In this document: in pieces, positions 35,398 through 43,080 of the stretch
Numbering within the stretch: position 1 is the first letter of the stretch
Layout: each line of letters opens with the position of its first letter
DNA from: Rugosimonospora africana
GTDB lineage: Bacteria; Actinomycetota; Actinomycetes; Mycobacteriales; Micromonosporaceae
Reading direction: 5' to 3'
Assembly: GCF_016862975.1 (NCBI RefSeq)
Contig: NZ_BONZ01000093.1
Coordinates: 1-64,000, forward strand
DNA length: 64,000 bases
The notes under the pieces: model-generated
What the model was told of the DNA's origin: nothing
Seen by the model: the letters and a program-made list of their open reading frames with translations, nothing else
The model's database searches: none
Made by a program: the position numbers and the translations under genes

Positions 35398-35919
35398 ATG
35401 CCGATTCGACACCGCACCGCTGACTTCGACGAGTTCTACCAGGCGACGTCGCGCCGCGTCCTGCTGCACGTCTATGCCCTGACCGGCGACCCGGCCGAAG
35501 CGCAGGACCTGACGCAGGAAGCGTTCGTCCGCGCCTGGCAGCGCTGGTCGAGGGTCGCCGACTACGAAGATCCGGAAGCCTGGGTCCGCATGGTGGCTTC
35601 CCGCCTGGCAATCAACCGGTGGCACCGGATCCGCCGCCGTCTGCGGGTACGCGCCCTGCTGGTAACCGATTCGACCACCGCCGGACCGAATCCCGACCGC
35701 GTCGCCGTGATGGCCGCACTGCGCGACCTGCCCGAGGCCCAGCGTCTCGTGGTGGTCCTGCACCACCTCTTCGAACAGCCGATCGCCGACATCGCGCGAG
35801 ACACCGGGATGCCGGTCGGCACGGTGAAGGCGTACCTGTCCCGCGGTCGCGCCCGGCTCAACGAACTGCTCACCGACGAACCTACGAGAGAGGACTCCGA
35901 TGTCATCTCCACTTCGTGA
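35398..35919 (+). CDS. SigE-family ECF RNA polymerase sigma factor
   Basis: 173 residues with sigma-2 (FDEFYQATSRRVLLHVYALT, DLTQEAFVRAWQRW) and sigma-4 (LRDLPEAQRLVVVLHHLFEQ, VGTVKAYLSRGRARL) domains and no extra C-terminal part. GGGAGG lies 4 bases before the ATG. The downstream gene overlaps by 20 bp and encodes a membrane-anchored protein with an outer FtsX-like domain, in the place of an anti-sigma factor, so the pair probably transmits an envelope signal to transcription. Confidence 0.9.
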   Translation: MPIRHRTADFDEFYQATSRRVLLHVYALTGDPAEAQDLTQEAFVRAWQRWSRVADYEDPEAWVRMVASRLAINRWHRIRRRLRVRALLVTDSTTAGPNPDRVAVMAALRDLPEAQRLVVVLHHLFEQPIADIARDTGMPVGTVKAYLSRGRARLNELLTDEPTREDSDVISTS

Positions 35920-36454
35920 CGCACTGAACGACCTCGACCACGGTCTCACCGACGTCCGCCTGCCACCGGCCGCGTCGATCCGCGCGCTGGCAGGGCGACG
36001 CCGACGGCGGTCACGAACTGCCGCCGCGATCGCTGCCGTCGCGACGATCGCGTTGAGCAGTACGGCCGCGGTACACGAATTCGATCGCGGCGGCGTTTCG
36101 GCGCAGCCCGTCGCGGCGGGCGGCGGATGCCCGACGCTGCCGGCGGTGGATTCGCGGGCGACCACGATCGTCTATCTCACCCTGAACTCGACCACTGCCG
36201 AACGTTCGGCAATCGAGCAGCGGCTGGCCACGGTGCCGGGTTATCTCGGTGTGACGCTGGAGACGCGTACCCAGGCATGGGCCCGGTTCACTGCCCAGGA
36301 ATGCGACGCCCCGGAAATCATCGCGGCGACCAAGCCGGGGAACCTACGCGAGTCGCTGTGGGTCGCGACGAATGACCGATCGGACTGGGAAGCGATCAAG
36401 TCCGCGGTGGCCGGTCTGGCGGGAGTCGACAGCGTGCTTCCACGCGAACCGTAG
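35900..36454 (+). CDS. Membrane-anchored FtsX-ectodomain protein, sigma factor partner
   Basis: 184 residues: a ~40-residue basic cytoplasmic segment, one transmembrane helix (~42-58, AAAIAAVATIALSSTAAV), then an outer domain with the FtsX ectodomain pattern (TIVYLTLNSTTAERSAIEQ, GVTLETRTQAWARF, AGVDSVLP). No permease segments of FtsX are present. Overlaps the sigma gene by 20 bp. The short N-terminus has the length expected of a sigma-binding region but no ZAS zinc motif, so anti-sigma function is inferred from position. Confidence 0.72.
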   Translation: MSSPLRDALNDLDHGLTDVRLPPAASIRALAGRRRRRSRTAAAIAAVATIALSSTAAVHEFDRGGVSAQPVAAGGGCPTLPAVDSRATTIVYLTLNSTTAERSAIEQRLATVPGYLGVTLETRTQAWARFTAQECDAPEIIAATKPGNLRESLWVATNDRSDWEAIKSAVAGLAGVDSVLPREP

Positions 36455-36458
36455 GGTC

Positions 36459-36491
36459 GAGTGACCGCCCCGGGCTCCGGGGCGGTCACTC
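36459..36491. terminator. Bidirectional terminator hairpin
   Basis: Perfect 15-bp stem GAGTGACCGCCCCGG with a 3-base loop, lying 4 bp after the FtsX-ectodomain gene stop and 25 bp before the convergent methyltransferase stop. Confidence 0.85.
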
Positions 36492-36516
36492 GTCACGATG
36501 GCAAGACAGCGAACCG

Positions 36517-37281
36517 TCACGGCCGCCCGACGAGTAGCCGCAACGACCCGACGAACTCGGGCTGGCCGCGAAGGTGCCCGAATCGCTCGTCCCAGGCGCC
36601 CCGGCTCAGGTCGGTGCGAAGCCGTTCCACGCAACGCTCGATGGCCGCGTCGTCGACGAAGCCCCATGCCGACTGGGCGGCGCGGACACGCGGATCGAGG
36701 AACCGTTCGGGGCGGGCGTAGTACGCCTCGGTGAACCCGTCGACACAGTCGATCGGAATCGGCACCTCGTGCACGTCGCAGCTGCCGCCGATGGCCGCGG
36801 CGATCGCGTCGATCGGTGGGTACCGGCGCCGTTCTGCCGCGACGAGCTCGGGAACGTACTCGGCCAGCCACAGCCGGTCCAGCGCGTCGCCGTCGAAGGT
36901 CAGCACGACGACCGGGCCACGAGCGACCCGGCGGAGCTCGGTGAGGCCGCGGCCGGCGTCGGCCCATTGGTGCACGGTGACCGTGGCCATCGCCGCGTCG
37001 AACGAACGGTCGTCGAAGGGTAGGTCCTCGGCGCGGGCGTCGATCGCCGGGACGGCCTGGGCCGGGCGCTGGGCGCGCATTCCGGCGGAGGGCTCGACGG
37101 CGACGACGTACCGGTCGATCGGCTCGTACGATCCCGCGCCGGCCCCCACATTCAGTACGGTGCGCGCGTCACCGAGCGCCGCGTGAATCATCGCGGCGAT
37201 GCGCGGGTCGGGGCGCCGATGGACGGCGTAGCCGGCGCCCTTGGTGTCGTAGTCGAAGTCTCCGGCGAGGGCGCGGGTCAT
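36517..37281 (-). CDS. Class I SAM-dependent methyltransferase
   Basis: 254 residues. Motif I is VLNVGAGAGSYEP; AVEPSAGM is the acidic motif II equivalent, and ARAEDLPFDDRSFDAAMATV follows, a UbiE/COQ5-like Methyltransf_11 pattern. Substrate unknown. The ATG overlaps the stop of the MerR-peroxiredoxin gene (ATGA), so the two are cotranscribed; it may act on a product tied to redox stress, which is inference. Confidence 0.88.
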   Translation of the reverse strand: MTRALAGDFDYDTKGAGYAVHRRPDPRIAAMIHAALGDARTVLNVGAGAGSYEPIDRYVVAVEPSAGMRAQRPAQAVPAIDARAEDLPFDDRSFDAAMATVTVHQWADAGRGLTELRRVARGPVVVLTFDGDALDRLWLAEYVPELVAAERRRYPPIDAIAAAIGGSCDVHEVPIPIDCVDGFTEAYYARPERFLDPRVRAAQSAWGFVDDAAIERCVERLRTDLSRGAWDERFGHLRGQPEFVGSLRLLVGRP

Positions 37282-38192
37282 CGAGCGTTCCTTTCCTTCA
37301 GCCAGGCAAGGACTGCCTCGGCATGGTCGGCGGGGTTCGGGATCGACGTGAAGACGTGCTCGACAACGCCGTCGGCCACGATGAGGGTAAGCCGGCGGTA
37401 GAGCGTCATCCCGCCGGTGGTGAAGGTGGGCAGTCCGAGCGCGCGGGCGGCCGTCAGGCGCGGGTCGGCCAGCAGCGGATAGGTCAGCCGCAGTCGGTGA
37501 ACCAGTTCCCGCTGGTACCCGCTGGACTGCGCGGACAGGCCGACGACCCGGGCGGCCCCGGCGTCGAGCAGGTCCCGGTGGTGGTCGCGGAACCCACACG
37601 TCTCCTCCGTACAGCCCCTGGCACCGGGGATCTCGGTGAACCCGTCGGGAAGATCGACGCCGGGCCGGCCGGTCAGCGGGTACACGAAGACGATGCTCAG
37701 GCCGCAACCCGAGTCTCCGAGGTCGACGGTGCCACCATCGGTGGCAGCGAACCTGAGCACCCCGACCCGGCGGCCGATCAGTTCCTCGGGGTCCCGATGC
37801 GGGATCGAGGCCACCGGGCCGCGGTCGTCGACGCCGATGCCCCGACCAGCCGCGGCGTCCAGCCGCGCCCGCAAACTGTCCCGTTGTGCCGCCAAGCGCG
37901 CGATGCGCTCGTCGAGGTCGACGATGCTGCGCCGGTAGGTCGCCAACGCCGCCGGGCACATGTCGCCCTCATCGTGGCCGTCGGCCAGACACTCCACGAA
38001 CGGGCGGGCGTCCTCGACCCGCAAGCCCAGCGCCGTCAGTGTCTGGATCTGCTCGACGAGTTCGACCGCGATCGACGGATACTCACGGTAGCCGTTGTCG
38101 AGGCGTTGCGGCATCACCAGCCCCAGCGACTCGTAGTACCGCAACGCCCGAATCGTCGTACCGGTCCGGCGTGCCAGCTCACCCACCCGCAT
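37278..38192 (-). CDS. MerR regulator fused to a peroxiredoxin-like domain
   Basis: 304 residues. Residues 1-~120 are a MerR regulator (MRVGELARRTGTTIRALRYY; ECLADGHDEGDMCP holding Cys68 and Cys79), with dimer helix at ~80-115. Residues ~135-304 form a thioredoxin-fold peroxiredoxin-like domain (SIVFVYPLTGRPG; ARGCTEETCGF with Cys194 and Cys199; RLTLIVADGVVEHVF). The ATG at 38192 starts at the HTH; longer frames have no similarity. The fusion suggests that peroxide or thiol state is sensed in the same chain that binds DNA. Overlaps the methyltransferase gene. Confidence 0.88.
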   Translation of the reverse strand: MRVGELARRTGTTIRALRYYESLGLVMPQRLDNGYREYPSIAVELVEQIQTLTALGLRVEDARPFVECLADGHDEGDMCPAALATYRRSIVDLDERIARLAAQRDSLRARLDAAAGRGIGVDDRGPVASIPHRDPEELIGRRVGVLRFAATDGGTVDLGDSGCGLSIVFVYPLTGRPGVDLPDGFTEIPGARGCTEETCGFRDHHRDLLDAGAARVVGLSAQSSGYQRELVHRLRLTYPLLADPRLTAARALGLPTFTTGGMTLYRRLTLIVADGVVEHVFTSIPNPADHAEAVLAWLKERNAR

Positions 38193-38198
38193 GACCGA

Positions 38199-38235
38199 AA
38201 CGGTAAACCCGTACCCGAGGGTGCGGGTCAAGTCG
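38199..38235 (-). promoter_or_regulatory. Candidate MerR-type promoter/operator
   Basis: On the minus strand TTGACC is followed by an ACCCG-N6-CGGGT dyad and GGTTTACCGTT (38199-38209), ending 7 bases before the ATG. The same 11-bp GGTTTACCGTT lies 6 bases before the other redoxin-linked MerR gene (48082-48092). Confidence 0.55.
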
Positions 38236-38243
38236 CCTGAGCG

Positions 38244-38951
38244 TTACAGAGCCGACACCGGCACGGTGAATACGTCGTCGACCCCCGCGAGCCGGCCGAG
38301 CGTGATGCCCGGCGGGTCTCCGGCCGCGCTCTTCGTGAACGTGAACGAGAACCGGTACGACGGCCCCAGCGCGTCCCGGCGGAGCGCCTTCGCCAGGGCC
38401 GGCTGGCCTTTGCACGCCTCCTTGAGCCGGGCATATGCCGCGTCCGCTGACTCGAATCTGGCCGGCTTCGCCTGCCGTAGCGCGCGGATGGCCCGTTCGA
38501 GCGCGGTGCGTTGGTCGGCGGTGATGTCCGGACTGACCCGCACCACCACACCCTCGGTGGCCGGCACCTTGGTCAGCGTCAGGTCGACGGACATGTCCAG
38601 CACACCGGGCTTGCCGACGAACGTCGACTCGATGGCCTCGGCGAGCGAACCGTCGGTGATCGTTGCCTGGTACGACCCGGGCAGGCTGTCGGCATCCGTC
38701 TGCGCGACGAGGTCCGGGGCGTCCTTGAACTGCTGCTTGAACTTCTCGTACGCCTCCTCCTTGCTCTCGAAGCTGACGCCCTGGACGTCCGGCGTCGCGC
38801 GCAGCGCGTTGTTCAGCGCGGAGCGCTGATCGTCGGTCACGTCATCGCGCAGGAAGATGGAAAGCCGGGCTTTCTGATGCTCGGTCGACTGGGAACAGCC
38901 AGCCAGGCTCGCCAACAAAACCAGGGCAACGATCGGGAACGCTCGACGCAT
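38244..38951 (-). CDS. Lipoprotein with two FtsX-ectodomain-like repeats
   Basis: 235 residues. Signal peptide with lipobox LLASLAGC (Cys19), so anchored outside the membrane. Residues ~28-125 (RLSIFLRDDVTDDQRSALN, GVSFESKEEAYEKFK, PGSYQATI) and ~132-235 (VVVRVSPDITADQRTALE, FESADAAYARLKEAC) each follow the FtsX ectodomain pattern. No permease domain. It lies 1.8 kb from the sigma/FtsX-ectodomain pair, on the opposite strand. Function unknown; may bind cell-wall hydrolases or form a sensor with other envelope proteins. Confidence 0.8.
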   Translation of the reverse strand: MRRAFPIVALVLLASLAGCSQSTEHQKARLSIFLRDDVTDDQRSALNNALRATPDVQGVSFESKEEAYEKFKQQFKDAPDLVAQTDADSLPGSYQATITDGSLAEAIESTFVGKPGVLDMSVDLTLTKVPATEGVVVRVSPDITADQRTALERAIRALRQAKPARFESADAAYARLKEACKGQPALAKALRRDALGPSYRFSFTFTKSAAGDPPGITLGRLAGVDDVFTVPVSAL

Positions 38952-38992
38952 GCGGCAGATTTTAGGAGTACGGCGCGAGCCGGCGCCCCAGA

Positions 38993-39044
38993 ATCAACCG
39001 GCGCTCGTGAGCCTCGCCATCAACCGGCGCTCGTGAGCCTCGCC
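38993..39044. repeat. Perfect 26-bp tandem duplication at a gene end
   Basis: Two exact copies, 38993-39018 and 39019-39044, beginning ATCAACCGGCGCTCGTGAGC. The second copy encodes the last eight codons and TGA stop of the flavoprotein gene on the minus strand; the first is downstream of it. Confidence 0.95.
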
Positions 39045-39592
39045 AGCGGTGCGATCAGCCACGCCGGGTCGAAGCCCGCCACGACCCGGTCGCCGGTACC
39101 CGCGGCGACCGGTGTCGGCACCAGCCCACCGCTGACGACGTCGACCAGCAGCACACCGGCTCCGCGCAAGACGTTCAGGCTGCCCGCCCAGGCCGGATGC
39201 CGCCAAAGCCGGTCGTCCACCATCGGGACGGCCACCACCGGTACCCCCGTGCCCAACGCCTCGCACAGCACGTCGAGCGCGTACGAGTCGTTGACGCCGG
39301 TGGCCGCCTTGTTGATGGTGTTGAACGTCGCCGGGCACACCACCAGGGCGTCGGGTGTGCCGGGGTGTCCCGGTCGCGACGGTGGATGGAAGCCCAGCCG
39401 GGGCGGCTCGCCGGTCTGCCGCGCGATCGCCTCCGGGTCGAGCCATGCGGCGGATGCCGGCGTACCCACCACCGATACCCGCCAACCCTTGCCGGACAAC
39501 GCGCCGACCAACTCGGGCGTACGGGAGGCCAGCGGCGCACCGCAGACGACGAGCGTGACCAGACCATCGGAAATCAACGAGTCACCGGACAT
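39020..39592 (-). CDS. Flavoprotein (PPC decarboxylase/DFP-like family)
   Basis: 190 residues from ATG 39592. Pattern VTLVVCGAPLASRTPELVGA at the N-terminus and ALVVCPATFNTINKAATGVN, the FMN-binding Ser/Thr-Asn segment of the flavoprotein family (PF02441). Typical roles are decarboxylation of 4'-phosphopantothenoylcysteine or prenyl-FMN synthesis; this short actinobacterial form has unknown substrate. Its last eight codons are tandemly duplicated with the stop. Confidence 0.82.
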   Translation of the reverse strand: MSGDSLISDGLVTLVVCGAPLASRTPELVGALSGKGWRVSVVGTPASAAWLDPEAIARQTGEPPRLGFHPPSRPGHPGTPDALVVCPATFNTINKAATGVNDSYALDVLCEALGTGVPVVAVPMVDDRLWRHPAWAGSLNVLRGAGVLLVDVVSGGLVPTPVAAGTGDRVVAGFDPAWLIAPLARLTSAG

Positions 39593-39854
39593 CAGCGGTC
39601 GGCCCGGCGCCCCGGAACGAGCGGCACGCCGCGCAACTCCTGTCGACACAGCACCTGACTCCCGCAACATCACGTTGTAACCGGACGCATCCGCAGCGTA
39701 CCGTCCGGCGTCACGCATCGAAGTCCGCCATGCCGATCGACCCGCTCCGATCGCCGGCCACCGCGTCCAGCGCGTACCCCGCCCTACCTGGTGCCGGACG
39801 GCTCCGCGCGCGAGGAGCCCGCCCGAGTGCGCCGGGCCGCCGTACGCTTCGAGT

Positions 39855-40340
39855 GTGATCCCAGACGAGCTGCCGCCCATGGCCCAGCCACGCGTCGCCG
39901 CGAGCGCCCTGATCCTCGACGCCGCCGGTCGGGTGTTGATGCTCCGGCCGACGTACAAGAAACACTGGGACATCCCCGGCGGGTACGTCGAGCCGGGCGA
40001 GTCGCCGTACGCGGCGTGCGTGCGGGAGATCGGCGAGGAGCTGGGCATCACCCCGCACATCGGGCCGATGCTCGTCATCGACTGGGCGCCGGCCGAGTAC
40101 GAGGGCGACAAGATCATCTACGTCTTCGACGGCGGGAGCCTCAGCGACGACGACTTGCGCCGGATCGCGGTGGAAAATGGCGAGATCACCGAACTCCGGT
40201 ACGCCGACGCCATCGGCCTGGACGACCTCGCCTCCCCCAGGCTCGCCAGCCGGATACGCATGGCGATCGACGCGAAGCGGGGCGGTCGCATGATCTACGC
40301 GGAGCACGGCGAGGAGGTACCGGCCGGGCAGCGTCTCTGA
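39855..40340 (+). CDS. NUDIX hydrolase
   Basis: 161 residues from GTG 39855. The Nudix box GGYVEPGESPYAACVREIGE continuing ELGI is complete (G-x5-E-x7-REUxEE). Family members hydrolyse nucleoside diphosphates linked to other groups, such as oxidised nucleotides, sugar-nucleotides or NADH. Here DGGSLSDDDLRRI and a short C-terminus give no clear substrate. Divergent from the flavoprotein gene (262-bp gap); convergent with miaA through a repeat. Confidence 0.9.
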   Translation: MIPDELPPMAQPRVAASALILDAAGRVLMLRPTYKKHWDIPGGYVEPGESPYAACVREIGEELGITPHIGPMLVIDWAPAEYEGDKIIYVFDGGSLSDDDLRRIAVENGEITELRYADAIGLDDLASPRLASRIRMAIDAKRGGRMIYAEHGEEVPAGQRL

Positions 40341-40383
40341 GGCCCGCGCGTCTCTAAGACGCCGCGCCGCGCCGAGGTGCCGC

Positions 40384-40443
40384 TCTGAGGTCAGCGCCTC
40401 CGAGGTCAGCGCCTCTGAAGTCAGCGCCGCCGAAGTCAGCGGC
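40384..40443. repeat. Four 15-bp tandem units spanning the miaA stop codon
   Basis: Units TCTGAGGTCAGCGCC, TCCGAGGTCAGCGCC, TCTGAAGTCAGCGCC and GCCGAAGTCAGCGGC at 40384-40443. Each has TCA (TGA on the minus strand); the one in the fourth unit (40436-40438) is the miaA stop. Confidence 0.9.
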
Positions 40444-41362
40444 TCTGGGGTGAGTCCCGATCCAGGAATGCGGCCACCCGCTCGGTCGCCTCGGCGACGT
40501 AGTCGCCGGAGGTATCAAGCCAGACAATCGCACTCTGTTTGGTGAACCAGGACATCTGCCTGCGGGAAAACCGGTAGATCGCCCGGCTGAGATTCTCGAA
40601 GAATTCGCTCTCGTCCTGGTAGCCACCGAGGATGAGCTTCGCCAGGTGCCGGTATTCCAGACCCAATGACTCCATGATTTCCGGAGTCACTCCGCGATCC
40701 ATCAGCCGTCGCGCCTCGTCGACCATTCCCTCGTCGAGGCGGAGTGCCAACCGCTTTTCGATCCGTTCCCGCAATACGTCCGGCGGCCAGGTGAGACCGA
40801 GTTGAAGGAACTCGAAGCGGGGCTCGTTGCGGATTTCCTCCGGGTACGATCCCCGGTGTTCAATGATCTCGATGGCCCGGATGATCCGGCGCTTGTTCCG
40901 GGGATCGAACCGCCCGGCGACCGGGGCGTCGTACCCGGCCAGCGTCGACCACAGCTCGGCCGGCTCCATGGCCTCCAGCTGCCGCCGCCGCTCATAGTCG
41001 GGGGGAGCGGCCTCGAACCGGTAGCCCTCGACGATCGCGCGCACGTAGAGCCCGGTGCCGCCGACCATGAACGGAGGCCGGTGCCGCACGACGATGTCAT
41101 CGATCGCGCGGTACGCCATCTCCTGGTATTCGGCGAGGGAGAAGAATTGTTCGGAGACGTCGGCCACGTCGATCAGGTGATGCGGCACGCCGCTCATCTC
41201 GTCGGCGCTCAACTTGCCGGTACCGATATCCAGACCGCGGTAGATCTGACGCGAATCCGCCGAGACGATCTCGCCGTCGAAAGTCTTGGCGAGGGTCACT
41301 CCCAGGCTGCTTTTGCCGGAGGCGTTCGTACCCATAATGGCAACCGCCTTTGGCTTTCCCAA
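40436..41362 (-). CDS. miaA: Divergent tRNA dimethylallyltransferase (MiaA-like)
   Basis: 308 residues from a TTG at 41362. MiaA blocks are visible: P-loop AIMGTNASGKSS (8-19; canonical GPTASGKS differs), EIVSADSRQIYRGLDIGTG, GVPHHLIDV, FMVGGTGLYVRA, and RIIRAIEIIEHRG. It isopentenylates A37 of tRNAs reading UNN codons. The gene is alone rather than with miaB, dapF and hflX as in typical actinobacteria, and TGKL replaces TAKP after DIG, so it may be a second paralogue. Start codon uncertain; an ATG lies at residue 10. Confidence 0.82.
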   Translation of the reverse strand: MGKPKAVAIMGTNASGKSSLGVTLAKTFDGEIVSADSRQIYRGLDIGTGKLSADEMSGVPHHLIDVADVSEQFFSLAEYQEMAYRAIDDIVVRHRPPFMVGGTGLYVRAIVEGYRFEAAPPDYERRRQLEAMEPAELWSTLAGYDAPVAGRFDPRNKRRIIRAIEIIEHRGSYPEEIRNEPRFEFLQLGLTWPPDVLRERIEKRLALRLDEGMVDEARRLMDRGVTPEIMESLGLEYRHLAKLILGGYQDESEFFENLSRAIYRFSRRQMSWFTKQSAIVWLDTSGDYVAEATERVAAFLDRDSPQSR

Positions 41363-41514
41363 GGGTTCCCCTATCGCATTTGACCGGATGCTGCGACCGC
41401 CGATTATACGCCAGACCGGGTGGCGCAATTCCGCGCATTGAGAGCGGCACCGCGTCCGTTTGGCCAACGGTAATTCGGGCGACAGCCGCAGGCGGCCTCC
41501 GGAAGGATCCCACC

Positions 41515-42018
41515 ATGGTCAGAACCGACACGCCCGCAGCCTGGGACGAACGAAGTACGTTGACCGCCATGCTCGACTACGCCCGCGCCACGGCACGGGC
41601 GAAGTGCGAGGGCCTGTCTGACGAGGCGGCGCGGCAGAAGCACCTGCCGACCTCGCCGCTGATGACCGTCCCCGGGCTGGTGAGCCACCTCAAATGGGTT
41701 GAGTACTACTGGTTCGAGGTAGTGCTCCTCGGCCGCGAGGACGCCGGCCCGTGGACCGAGGAGGATCCGGATCGGGAGATGCGCATCGCTCTCGACGTCC
41801 CGCTGGCCACCCTCCTCGACGAATACGACGCGCAGGCCGAGCGGTACCGGCAACTCGTCGCCGGCATGGACCTGGACACCCGGTGTCAGCGGTCGATGAG
41901 TGACGGCCAGTTCCCGACGCTGCGGTTCGTGCTGCTGCACCTCATCGAGGAGACCGCGCGCCACAACGGCCACCTCGACATCCTCCGCGAGCTGACGGAC
42001 GGAGTGACCGGTGCCTGA
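41515..42018 (+). CDS. DinB family protein (DUF664 type)
   Basis: 167 residues from ATG 41515 with AAGGAT upstream. A four-helix bundle with histidines placed as metal ligands (VSHLKWVEYYWFE; EETARHNGHLDI). The DinB/YfiT superfamily includes bacillithiol and mycothiol-dependent thiol transferases, and this DUF664 group is common in actinobacteria, which use mycothiol. Overlaps the sulfotransferase gene by 8 bp. Confidence 0.88.
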   Translation: MVRTDTPAAWDERSTLTAMLDYARATARAKCEGLSDEAARQKHLPTSPLMTVPGLVSHLKWVEYYWFEVVLLGREDAGPWTEEDPDREMRIALDVPLATLLDEYDAQAERYRQLVAGMDLDTRCQRSMSDGQFPTLRFVLLHLIEETARHNGHLDILRELTDGVTGA

Positions 42019-42961
42019 ACCTAAGCCGAGCGCCGACGCGCCCATCCGGTACCGCTCCGACGACGAGGACAGCGCCCGCTGGATCGGATTCCCGTTCCGG
42101 CAGGGCGACATCGTCATCGGTACCCGGTCGAAGAGCGGGACGACCTGGATGCAGATGATCTGTGCGCTGCTGGTGTTCCAGGATCCGGTGCTCCCCGAGC
42201 CGCTGTCCGCGCTCTCCCCGTGGCTGGACTGGCTGATCACGCCGCGCGAGGAGGTGTTCGCCCGCCTCGCCGCACAGGAACACCGCCGGATCGTCAAGAC
42301 GCACACCCCGCTGGACGGGATACCGCTGGACCCTCGCGCGACCTACATCGTGGTCGCCAGGCACCCACTGGACATGGCCGTCTCGCTGTACCACCAGAGC
42401 GACAACCTCAATCATGCCAGGATCCGCGAGCTGAGCGGGCAACCCGAGCCGGAGCCGGGCAAGACCCCGGCCGCGCCGCCCCGCCCGAAGCGCGACTCGC
42501 TGCTGCGCTGGATCGCCCGGGAGCCGGAGCCGGCCGATGATCTGGACTCCCTGCCCGGGGTGCTGTGGCACCTCTCCGATGCCTGGAAGCGCCGTGACCA
42601 GCCAAACGTCGTCCTCGTGCACTACGACGACCTCCTCGCCGACCTGGACGGCGAGATGCGCCGCCTCGCGGACCGGCTCGGCATCGCGGTACCCGACGAG
42701 GTCTGGCCCCGGCTCGTGGAAGCGGCCACGTTCGATCGGATGCGATCGAACCCGGGGAACTACGTCCCCGACCCGTCCGGGGTACTGAAGGACCAGGCGG
42801 CCTTCTTCCGCCGCGGCACCTCGGGGGCCGGCCGCGAGTTGCTGACCGCCGAGGAGTTGGCCGACTACCGCGCCCGTACCCGGCGGATGGCCGCACCGGA
42901 CCTGCTCGCCTGGCTGCACCGTGAGGATTCGCCGGGCGGAGACGCCCCGAAGAGCGGGTGA
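42011..42961 (+). CDS. Sulfotransferase domain protein
   Basis: 316 residues from GTG 42011, inside the DinB gene end. The PAPS 5'-phosphosulfate loop is KSGTTW at 41-46 (TRSKSGTTWMQ), the 3'-phosphate site is RHPLDMAVSLYHQ near 117-129, and the C-terminal GxxGxxK-like region is GTSGAGRELL. It resembles cytosolic sulfotransferases that move sulfate from PAPS to small alcohols, phenols or amines. Acceptor unknown. Cotranscribed with the DinB gene. Confidence 0.88.
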   Translation: MPEPKPSADAPIRYRSDDEDSARWIGFPFRQGDIVIGTRSKSGTTWMQMICALLVFQDPVLPEPLSALSPWLDWLITPREEVFARLAAQEHRRIVKTHTPLDGIPLDPRATYIVVARHPLDMAVSLYHQSDNLNHARIRELSGQPEPEPGKTPAAPPRPKRDSLLRWIAREPEPADDLDSLPGVLWHLSDAWKRRDQPNVVLVHYDDLLADLDGEMRRLADRLGIAVPDEVWPRLVEAATFDRMRSNPGNYVPDPSGVLKDQAAFFRRGTSGAGRELLTAEELADYRARTRRMAAPDLLAWLHREDSPGGDAPKSG

Positions 42962-43031
42962 CCGGCCGAGCGACAACGCCTCACGGAGCCGCTGGCGGGT
43001 AGCGGCGGAAATCGGGACGGATCATGGTCGA

Positions 43032-43049
43032 GGGGGCGAAACCGCCCCC
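43032..43049. terminator. Small GC hairpin after the sulfotransferase gene
   Basis: GGGGGCG/CGCCCCC stem with loop AAAC, 70 bp after the sulfotransferase stop and just upstream of a LexA box. Probably ends the upstream transcript. Confidence 0.5.
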
Positions 43050-43057
43050 GCAATCGT

Positions 43058-43073
43058 TCGAACACATGTACGA
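43058..43073 (+). promoter_or_regulatory. LexA (SOS) box upstream of a small unknown gene
   Basis: TCGAAC-ACAT-GTACGA, one base off the palindromic TCGAAC-N4-GTTCGA. Half-sites match the box at 25554-25569 in the same orientation to transcription. TACGAT at 43069-43074 is a -10-like hexamer 6 bp before the ATG at 43081. Confidence 0.7.
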
Positions 43074-43080
43074 TAGACCT

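Noticed and set aside
43024-43080. ATG at 43024 as the start of the SOS-type gene
   Set aside because: The LexA box, hairpin and -10-like hexamer lie between it and 43081, so the later ATG is favoured.
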